DNA of 27,144 bases from Kocuria sp. GTDB lineage: Bacteria; Actinomycetota; Actinomycetes; Actinomycetales; Micrococcaceae. Under the pieces are notes generated by a model, which saw nothing but the letters and a program-made list of their open reading frames with translations, had not been told where the DNA came from and did not search any database. Position numbers and translations under genes: made by a program. This document shows, one piece after another, positions 21,554 to 27,144 of this stretch (its first letter is position 1; every line of letters starts with the position of its first letter). The DNA lies in the NCBI GenBank assembly GCA_030454085.1, contig JAKDJD010000031.1, positions 1 to 27,144 of the forward strand. The letters are read 5' to 3'.

Positions 21554-21862
21554 ATGGCCGAAGAAACCCACCAGAATCAGCAGACGGCCTGGCCTCTCTG
21601 GGAGGTCTTCGTCCGCTCCTCGCGCGGCCTGTCCCACGTGCACGCGGGGTCGTTGCACGCCCCGGACGCCACCATGGCGGTCCGCAATGCGCGCGATCTC
21701 TACACGCGGCGCAACGAGGGAACCAGCGTGTGGGTCGTGGAGGCCGACGCGATCACGGCGTCCGACCCCGATTCCAAGGGCGGGTATTTCGAATCCGCCC
21801 AGGGCAAGGCCTACCGCCACGCAACGTATTACACCAAGTCCGAAGGGGTGAAGCACCTGTGA
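21554..21862 (+). CDS. paaB: 1,2-phenylacetyl-CoA epoxidase, subunit B
   Basis: Small subunit of 102 residues needed for assembly or electron transfer in the epoxidase complex; it carries no cofactor motif. The WPLWEVFVRSSRGLSHVHAG segment (about 13-32), SLHAPDATMAVRNARDLYTR and the EGTSVWVVEADAI strand are the family core. The ATG lies 5 bp after the paaA stop, with GGAG inside the end of paaA as ribosome-binding site. The stop overlaps the paaC start as GTGA. Confidence 0.95.
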   Translation: MAEETHQNQQTAWPLWEVFVRSSRGLSHVHAGSLHAPDATMAVRNARDLYTRRNEGTSVWVVEADAITASDPDSKGGYFESAQGKAYRHATYYTKSEGVKHL

Positions 21863-22695
21863 GTACCTTCGCATCCCACGAGTCGGCCACCAAGATCAGC
21901 GCGGGTGAGTCCATCAGCTCCGAATCCATCGCTGAATCCGGAGCCACGGCCTCCGAGGACGTCGCTCAGTACGCGATGCGCCTCGGCGACGACGCCCTGA
22001 TCCTCTCCCAGCGTCTCGGGTGGTGGATCGCGCGTGCCCCCGAGCTGGAGGAGGACATTGCGCTGTCCAATATCGCACTGGACCTCATCGGGCATGCCCG
22101 ATTCCTGCTCACCTACGCGGGAACCGCCTGGGACAAGAGCGAGGACGACCTCGCATACTTCCGGCCCGAGGAGGAGTTCCGTTCCTGCCGGCTCGTCGAA
22201 CAGGAGAACGGAGACTTCGGCCAGACCATTGCTCGGCAACTGATCTTCTCGATGTATCAGTACGAGCTGTACAAGGCCCTGGCCAACTCCTCCGATCCGA
22301 CGCTCGCCGCCATCGCGGACAAGGCAGTCAAGGAAGTCGAGTACCACGTCGACCACGCTTCGCAGTGGGTCCTCCGCCTGGGCCTGGGCACCGAGGAATC
22401 CCGACGACGCATCGTTGCGGGTCTCGAATACATGTGGCCCTACGTCGAGGAACTGTTCACCGACGACGAACTGATCGACCGCCTGGACGGCGTCGCGGTG
22501 CGTCCGTCGAGCCTTGAGGAAGCGGCGATGCGCGGTATCCGGTCGGTCCTCGCGGAGGCCGAACTCGAGGTGCCCGAGATCGCCCAGGCCAGGCTCACCA
22601 CCGAATTGCGTGACGGTTCCTACTCGGAGCACCGCGGGTACATTCTGGCCGAAATGCAGTCCCTGGCCAGGCAGCACCCCGGAGCGACGTGGTGA
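21859..22695 (+). CDS. paaC: 1,2-phenylacetyl-CoA epoxidase, structural subunit C
   Basis: Ferritin-like structural partner of PaaA, 278 residues. LGDDALILSQRLGWWIARAP, EDIALSNIALDLIGHARFLL, and KEVEYHVDHASQWVLRLGLG are the conserved helices. E. coli PaaC is about 248 residues; the difference is mostly an N-terminal extension of some 30 residues rich in Ser, Glu and Ala (SATKISAGESISSESIAESG), probably disordered. The GTG start overlaps the paaB stop by 4 bp and the 3' end overlaps the paaD start, indicating tight translational coupling. Confidence 0.93.
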   Translation: MSTFASHESATKISAGESISSESIAESGATASEDVAQYAMRLGDDALILSQRLGWWIARAPELEEDIALSNIALDLIGHARFLLTYAGTAWDKSEDDLAYFRPEEEFRSCRLVEQENGDFGQTIARQLIFSMYQYELYKALANSSDPTLAAIADKAVKEVEYHVDHASQWVLRLGLGTEESRRRIVAGLEYMWPYVEELFTDDELIDRLDGVAVRPSSLEEAAMRGIRSVLAEAELEVPEIAQARLTTELRDGSYSEHRGYILAEMQSLARQHPGATW

Positions 22696-23282
22696 TCGCG
22701 ATGGCAGCCACGAGCATCCACACAGCCCCGGACAAAGACTCGGCCGGTCTGGCGCGCGAGTTGCCCCTGGGCCCATCGCGTCGGCCGCAGGATGCCGCCG
22801 ACGCCGCCCTGTGGGACCGTGCCGCGACGGTCTGCGACCCGGAAATTCCTGTCCTGACCCTCGCCGATCTGGGCGTTCTCCGGGACGCCTACGTCGAGGG
22901 CGGCCAGGCCGTTATCGTCATCACCCCCACCTATTCGGGGTGCCCCGCGATGGACACCATGGCCGACGACCTGGTCGCGACCGTCTCTTCCGCCGGGTAC
23001 AGGGGCGTGCGTGTGGAGAAGGTTCTGCGACCCGCGTGGACCACCGATTGGATGAGCGAGGCCGGAAAAGCCAAGTTGGCCGAGTACGGGATCGCGCCGC
23101 CGACCGGTGAGAGCGCCCCTGGGCACAACAGCGGCCCGGTCAGGCTGACGCTGTCCGTCAAATGCCCGCATTGCGGTTCCCTCCGAACGCGCGAGATGAC
23201 CCGATTCGGTTCCACCTCGTGCAAGGCCCTCTGGGTTTGCAACGAGTGCCTCGAGCCCTTCGACTACTTCAAGGTTCACTGA
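22692..23282 (+). CDS. paaD: Phenylacetate degradation protein PaaD, iron-sulfur maturation factor
   Basis: MIP18/DUF59-type protein of 196 residues thought to help mature the iron-sulfur or diiron centre of the epoxidase system. The N-terminal half has VCDPEIPVLTLADLGVLRD and ITPTYSGCPAMDTMADDL with its conserved Cys. The C-terminal zinc-ribbon-like part has CPHCGS and CNEC. The start is taken as the GTG at 22692: it overlaps the paaC stop as GTGA, with GGAG 7 bases upstream. GTG 22689 and ATG 22701 are alternatives. The next gene, paaE, begins 1 bp after the stop. Confidence 0.92.
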   Translation: MIAMAATSIHTAPDKDSAGLARELPLGPSRRPQDAADAALWDRAATVCDPEIPVLTLADLGVLRDAYVEGGQAVIVITPTYSGCPAMDTMADDLVATVSSAGYRGVRVEKVLRPAWTTDWMSEAGKAKLAEYGIAPPTGESAPGHNSGPVRLTLSVKCPHCGSLRTREMTRFGSTSCKALWVCNECLEPFDYFKVH

Positions 23283-23283
23283 T

Positions 23284-24486
23284 ATGACCCAGACCAGCAA
23301 CCACCGTTCCGACGTCGAGAACGAAGGCTCCGCACCTGAGGGGAGCGGGCGACGTCGCGCCACGTTCAACAAGCTCCCCGTCACTGGCCTACGGAAGCTG
23401 ACCAACGAATCCGTTGAAGTCTCTTTCGGCGTCCCGGACGACTTGGTGGAGGATTACGACTACCTCCCCGGACAGTACGTCGCGCTCCGCGCCGAGATCG
23501 ACGGCCAGGAAGTCCGCCGCTCGTACTCGATCTGTGCCGAGCCGCGCCCCGGAGAGATTCGAGTCGCGATCAAGAAGGACATGGGCGGACTGTTCTCCAC
23601 GTGGGCCAACGAGGAGTTGGCCGTCGGGGACCGGCTCGAGGTCATGAACCCGCAGGGCGCCTTCACTTCCAAGACCAGAGTCACCTCGATGAACCACCCG
23701 GACGAACTGGCCCGGCAAGAGGTTCGCGAGGACAGGAGCGCCCATGTGGTGGCCATCGCCGCCGGATCCGGCATCACGCCCATCATGGCGATCGCCCGGT
23801 CCCTGATGAAGGCTTCTCCCACCGCGAGCGTCGACCTCGTCTACGCGAACAAATCCTCGATGGACGTCATGTTTGCCGAGGAGCTGGGCGACCTCAAGGA
23901 CAAGTACCCCTCGCGGATCGCCCTGCACCATGTCCTGTCCCGCGAACAGCGCGTGTCGCCCCTCATGTCCGGCCGCATCGACCCCGACAAGCTGGACGAG
24001 CTCCTGGACAAGGTGATCCCGGTCGAGGCGACCCAGGAGTGGTTCCTGTGCGGACCGTTCGAGCTCGTGCAGCTCTGCCGTGACGCGCTCACGGCCCGAG
24101 GGGTTCCGGAAGAGAAGATCCGTTTCGAGCTGTTCACGACCGGTAAACCGGAGAAACCCACCGGGCAGCAGGGGCGAGAGGTGGTCGCGGACCCCGAGGG
24201 CGAGAACATCAAGATCACCTTCAACCTGGACGGCAATACCGGAAAGGTCGAAACACCCAAGTCGGCCAACGAAACCGTGCTCAACGCCGCGCTTCGTGTC
24301 CGCCCGGACGTGCCCTTCGCGTGTGCCGGTGGTGTGTGCGGAACCTGCAGGGCCAAAGTCCTCTGCGGCGATTTCACGATGGAAGAAAACTTCGCCCTGG
24401 AGAAGGATGAGATCGAGGCCGGCTACGTACTGACGTGCCAGACCCGACCGACCTCTGACGCCTTGGACGTCGACTACGACGCATAG
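23284..24486 (+). CDS. paaE: 1,2-phenylacetyl-CoA epoxidase, reductase subunit E
   Basis: NADPH-dependent flavoprotein reductase of 400 residues feeding electrons to the PaaA diiron site. FAD domain: LPGQYVALRA and RRSYSICAEP (78-87). NAD(P) domain: AIAAGSGITPIMAIARSL (157-174) and WFLCGPFEL. C-terminal plant-type 2Fe-2S ferredoxin: Cys347-X4-Cys352-X2-Cys355 in CAGGVCGTC, and Cys385 in LTCQTRP. E. coli PaaE is about 356 residues; the extra length is an N-terminal tail of about 30 residues and an insertion around 131-152 (TRVTSMNHPDELARQEVRED). The ATG follows the paaD stop by 1 bp. The 46-bp gap to paaG suggests one transcript. Confidence 0.95.
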   Translation: MTQTSNHRSDVENEGSAPEGSGRRRATFNKLPVTGLRKLTNESVEVSFGVPDDLVEDYDYLPGQYVALRAEIDGQEVRRSYSICAEPRPGEIRVAIKKDMGGLFSTWANEELAVGDRLEVMNPQGAFTSKTRVTSMNHPDELARQEVREDRSAHVVAIAAGSGITPIMAIARSLMKASPTASVDLVYANKSSMDVMFAEELGDLKDKYPSRIALHHVLSREQRVSPLMSGRIDPDKLDELLDKVIPVEATQEWFLCGPFELVQLCRDALTARGVPEEKIRFELFTTGKPEKPTGQQGREVVADPEGENIKITFNLDGNTGKVETPKSANETVLNAALRVRPDVPFACAGGVCGTCRAKVLCGDFTMEENFALEKDEIEAGYVLTCQTRPTSDALDVDYDA

Positions 24487-24532
24487 CTCGTGAGTGGGAC
24501 ACCGCTTCGGGCCAGTTGAAAGGACCTCGACC

Positions 24533-25303
24533 ATGATCGACCTGACCATTTCCGATGACATCGCGGAGATCGTGCTCAACGCTCCGAGCAAGCTCAACGC
24601 CCTGGACGCCGAGGACCTCGCTGAGTTGTCCGAGGCCTATCGGGAGGCAGAGAACGCCGAGGTTCGGGCTCTCGTACTGCGCGGCGAGGGTCGCGGGTTC
24701 TGCGCCGGCAGAGACATCTCGTCGGTGGACCCGGCCCACGACGACGTCGAGGGTTACCTGGGGCATCGGGCTACCGCGCTCTTCCGCCAGATCGCGGCCT
24801 TTTCGGCACCGACCTTTGCCGTGGTGCACGGAGCGTGCCTCGGCGTCGGGCTCGGCCTGGCGATCGCGAGCGACGTCGTCTACGTGGCCGAGAACGCCAA
24901 GATCGGGTCGCCGTTCGCCAACCTTGGGGCGACGCTCGACTCCGGCGGCCACGCTCTGTTCTACGAGAGGCTCGGTGCGCACCGGACCCTCGACCTGATC
25001 TATACCGGGGAGATGATGAGCGGGGCCGAAGCGGTCACCGCCGGGCTCTTCTCCCGCGCCGTTCCCGCGGAAGAACTGGTGGACTTCACGATGCAACGGG
25101 TCCGGAAGGTGTCCCAGGGGGCGACTCAGGCGTACCTGGTCTCGAAGGCCCTGGTCGGTCAGTTGCGCGACGAGCGAGCGGGTCTCTGGGATTCCATGGC
25201 GGCCGAATCCGCCGAGCAGGCACGGCTGTGCTCGACCGAGGACTACGCGGAAGGGTTCTCGGCGTTCCAGGAGAAGCGGAAGCCGCGCTTCAAGGGGGAG
25301 TAG
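24533..25303 (+). CDS. paaG: Enoyl-CoA hydratase/isomerase, 1,2-epoxyphenylacetyl-CoA isomerase type
   Basis: Crotonase-fold protein of 256 residues expected to convert ring-1,2-epoxyphenylacetyl-CoA to oxepin-CoA. The oxyanion-hole segments FCAGRDISSVD and VHGACLGVGLGLA are present. Neither hydratase glutamate is kept: the first position is Leu in GLGLAIASD, and the second region reads LGATLDSGGHALFYERLG with Asp136 as the likely sole acid/base, as in PaaG isomerases. This supports isomerase rather than hydratase function. The ATG at 24533 has AAAGGA 8 bases upstream; an in-frame GTG at 24494 adds 13 poorly conserved residues. Last gene of the paaA operon. Confidence 0.88.
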   Translation: MIDLTISDDIAEIVLNAPSKLNALDAEDLAELSEAYREAENAEVRALVLRGEGRGFCAGRDISSVDPAHDDVEGYLGHRATALFRQIAAFSAPTFAVVHGACLGVGLGLAIASDVVYVAENAKIGSPFANLGATLDSGGHALFYERLGAHRTLDLIYTGEMMSGAEAVTAGLFSRAVPAEELVDFTMQRVRKVSQGATQAYLVSKALVGQLRDERAGLWDSMAAESAEQARLCSTEDYAEGFSAFQEKRKPRFKGE

Positions 25304-25686
25304 TGCCCGGGGCGCTGGCTGCTCGGGTCGTTGTCTCGATGCGGCGGGTACGGCGCCGAGCGGCCGCGTAACACAGTGCAAACCGAGTAACAAAAGCACA
25401 CAGGATGGCCCGGAATCCGAGGCGTTGCATACGCTCGGAGGAGGAAAGATCAAGAGTCCCAACGCGCAAGCTCTGGCTGGTTGGGCGGCAACCCTCTCCC
25501 GTAGCGGGGTGCCCCAGATGATGATCTGGCACCGTCGGCGCGACGACCGGCGGACATGCAAGTACGGCGCGAGAACCGGCGCCACCGCGTGAATGGTTGC
25601 GTCGATTCTCGGGACACGGGAAGTTGGCGCAGGGCTCGGGCACGCGGAGACCCATGGAGTCCCTCCAGGCACCGAAAGGAATCCCG
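25304..25686. other. 383-bp leader region between paaG and the flavin monooxygenase
   Basis: No gene seen. A weak -10, TACGCT (25430-25435), would start transcription just before the riboswitch at 25447. After the aptamer a short stem, GGCGC (25566-25570) with GCGCC (25579-25583), and about 100 nt of leader precede the ribosome-binding site AAAGGA at 25676-25681. I could not identify the expression platform. Confidence 0.5.
25447..25567 (+). ncRNA. SAM riboswitch, probable SAM-IV class
   Basis: The plus strand shows the S-adenosylmethionine aptamer core. P1 is AGATCA (25447-25452) with TGATCT (25522-25527). P2 is CCCAAC (25458-25463) with GTTGGG (25480-25485). The conserved GGCAACC (25487-25493) follows, then P3 CCCG/CGGG around 25498-25508, then GGTGCC (25508-25513). 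The order TCA-GAGT, P2, CGGCAACCCTC, GGGGTGCCCC, ATGATGA closely follows the SAM-IV consensus of actinobacteria. A further stem CGTCG/CGACG (25533-25545) fits the additional 3' stem of that class. It should lower expression of the downstream monooxygenase when SAM is plentiful. Confidence 0.8.
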
Positions 25687-27123
25687 ATGTCGGACAAGAA
25701 GCGCATCGCCATCAACGCCTTCGACATGACGTGCGTGGGCCACCAGAGCTTTGACCTGTGGCGTCACCCTCGTTCGCGGGCCACCGAGTACAACACCCTC
25801 GAGTACTGGACCGACTTGGCCAAGACGCTCGAAAAGGGTCTTTTCGACGGGATCTTCTTGGCCGACGTCGTCGGGATCTACGACGTGTACCGCAACTCGG
25901 CGGCGCCCTCGATCCGCGGTGGGGCGCAGGTTCCGGTCAACGACCCGTTCATGCAGATCTCGGCGATGGCCGCAGTGACGGAGAACCTCGGCTTCGGCGT
26001 GACCAGTGCCGTGACCTACGAACAGCCGTACACGCTGGCCAGGAAATACGCGACGCTCGACCACCTGACCAAGGGGCGGGTCGGCTTCAACGTGGTCACG
26101 TCCTACCTTCCGTCGGCCGCGGAGAACCAGGGCCTGCCGCGCCAGATCGAGCACGACAAGCGCTATGAGATTGCCGACGAGTTCCTCGACGTCTGCTACA
26201 AGCTCTGGGAGGGCTCGTGGGAGGACGACGCCGTGGTCAAGGACCGCGAATCCGGCGTCTACGCGGACCCGTCCAAGGTCCACCCGATCCAGCACGAGGG
26301 CAAATACTTCACGGTCCCTGGGGCGGGACTCACCGAGCCGTCCCCGCAGCGAACTCCCGTGATCTTCCAGGCAGGCGCTTCCTCGCGCGGTCAGGCTTTC
26401 GCCGGAAAGCATGCCGAGGCCGTGTTCGTAGGCGGACTGCGCCCGGACCTGACCCGGTTCGTGACCGACAAGATCCGTGATGAGGCGGAGAAGGCAGGGC
26501 GGCAGCGCGGCGACATCAAGATCTTTGCGATGCTGTCCGTGATCGTCGACGAGACCGACGAAAAGGCCCAGGCCAAGTACGAAGAGTACCTCCAGTACGT
26601 GTCTCCTGAGACTTCCCAGGCGATCATCGGCGGCTGGTCCGGTGTCGACCTGTCCCAGTTCGGGGAGGACGAAGTGCTCAACTACATCGAGACCGATTCC
26701 ATCCAGTCCTTCCTGACCCCGTTCACCCTCCAGTCCAAGGACAAGGAGTGGACGCGCGAGGACATTGCGAAGCACTGCGCGATCGGCGGAATGGGCGACG
26801 TCATCATCGGTGGTCCGGAAAAGGTCGCCGACGAGCTCGAACGCTGGATCGACGAGGGCGGCCTGGATGGAATCAATCTGGCTTACCACGTCTCGCCCGG
26901 GTCCTTCGAGGACTTCGTCGAGTTCGTGGTCCCCGAGCTCCAGAAGCGCGGCCGCTACCGGACGAGTTACGAAGGGTCCACCTTCCGCGAGAACCTCTAC
27001 GGCGAAGGTCAGGTTGCCATCGACGAGCACCACCCGGCAGCGGCGTACAAGGGTTCGTATGTCGGCAAGCCGTCGACCGAGGACACCCCGGCGCGCCCCG
27101 TCGAGGAGGGCACCGCGGCCTGA
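25687..27123 (+). CDS. LLM-class flavin-dependent monooxygenase, NtaA/DmoA/DszA family
   Basis: FMNH2-dependent TIM-barrel monooxygenase of 478 residues. INAFDMTCVGHQSFDLWRHP, YWTDLAKTLEKGLFDGIFLA, AMAAVTENLGFGVTSAVTYE, DHLTKGRVGFNVVTSYL and YKLWEGSWEDDAVV are the hallmarks of the nitrilotriacetate/dimethyl-sulfide/dibenzothiophene-sulfone monooxygenase family. Family members break C-N or C-S bonds using reduced flavin from a separate reductase, which is not seen here. The ATG at 25687 has AAAGGA about 6 bases upstream; longer frames run into the leader RNA. The upstream SAM riboswitch argues that the substrate is an organosulfur compound used as a sulfur source. The exact substrate is unknown. 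The C-terminal 20 residues (TEDTPARPVEEGTAA) look disordered. Confidence 0.9.
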   Translation: MSDKKRIAINAFDMTCVGHQSFDLWRHPRSRATEYNTLEYWTDLAKTLEKGLFDGIFLADVVGIYDVYRNSAAPSIRGGAQVPVNDPFMQISAMAAVTENLGFGVTSAVTYEQPYTLARKYATLDHLTKGRVGFNVVTSYLPSAAENQGLPRQIEHDKRYEIADEFLDVCYKLWEGSWEDDAVVKDRESGVYADPSKVHPIQHEGKYFTVPGAGLTEPSPQRTPVIFQAGASSRGQAFAGKHAEAVFVGGLRPDLTRFVTDKIRDEAEKAGRQRGDIKIFAMLSVIVDETDEKAQAKYEEYLQYVSPETSQAIIGGWSGVDLSQFGEDEVLNYIETDSIQSFLTPFTLQSKDKEWTREDIAKHCAIGGMGDVIIGGPEKVADELERWIDEGGLDGINLAYHVSPGSFEDFVEFVVPELQKRGRYRTSYEGSTFRENLYGEGQVAIDEHHPAAAYKGSYVGKPSTEDTPARPVEEGTAA

Positions 27124-27144
27124 TTGGCTGGAACGGCGCCGCGG

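Noticed and set aside
1..27144. Mobile element or horizontally acquired island
   Set aside because: No transposase, integrase, attachment-site duplication or tRNA gene was found, and codon use looks uniform across the paa genes and core genes.

Overview
The window is chromosomal DNA of a high-GC Gram-positive actinobacterium. Third codon positions are strongly G/C, GTG and TTG starts are common, several genes look leaderless, and the paa gene set and hotdog thioesterases are of actinobacterial type. A member of the Micrococcaceae or a close relative (Arthrobacter/Kocuria-like) is my best guess. No rRNA, tRNA, CRISPR, transposase, integrase or phage gene was seen.

Left part (1-6373), core and transport genes: a GNAT acetyltransferase cut by the window edge (minus strand); seryl-tRNA synthetase; a Cof-type HAD phosphatase; a nitrilase-superfamily amidohydrolase; a lipoprotein of unknown function; and a divergent pair made of an XRE-cupin repressor and the AzlC/AzlD amino-acid exporter. 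A 14-bp perfect palindrome overlaps the repressor's own promoter.

Middle-left (6351-11245, minus strand): a four-gene run of ABC importer genes of the aliphatic sulfonate (SsuABC) type, in the order ATPase, binding lipoprotein, permease, followed 26 bp later by a long acetyl-CoA synthetase.

Main part (11663-25303): an essentially complete phenylacetate (paa) catabolic island in four transcription units. They are paaJ-paaF-paaH (plus); a thioesterase (minus) divergent from paaZ (plus); paaI-paaK then paaR (minus); and paaABCDE-paaG (plus). PaaK makes phenylacetyl-CoA, PaaABCDE epoxidises the ring, PaaG isomerises the epoxide to an oxepin, PaaZ opens and oxidises it, and PaaJ, PaaF and PaaH carry out the beta-oxidation-like steps to acetyl-CoA and succinyl-CoA. 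Four related palindromes in the control regions are very probably operators of the TetR-type regulator PaaR. In two of them a clear sigma-70-type promoter lies directly before the operator.

Between paaZ and paaR is a 595-bp gene-free stretch with two unrelated families of short inverted and direct repeats, including a 24-bp perfect stem.

Right edge (25304-27123): a riboswitch that I read as SAM-IV class lies upstream of an NtaA/DmoA/DszA-family flavin-dependent monooxygenase. This ties the enzyme to sulfur nutrition and makes it a natural functional partner of the sulfonate-type importer 14 kb away.
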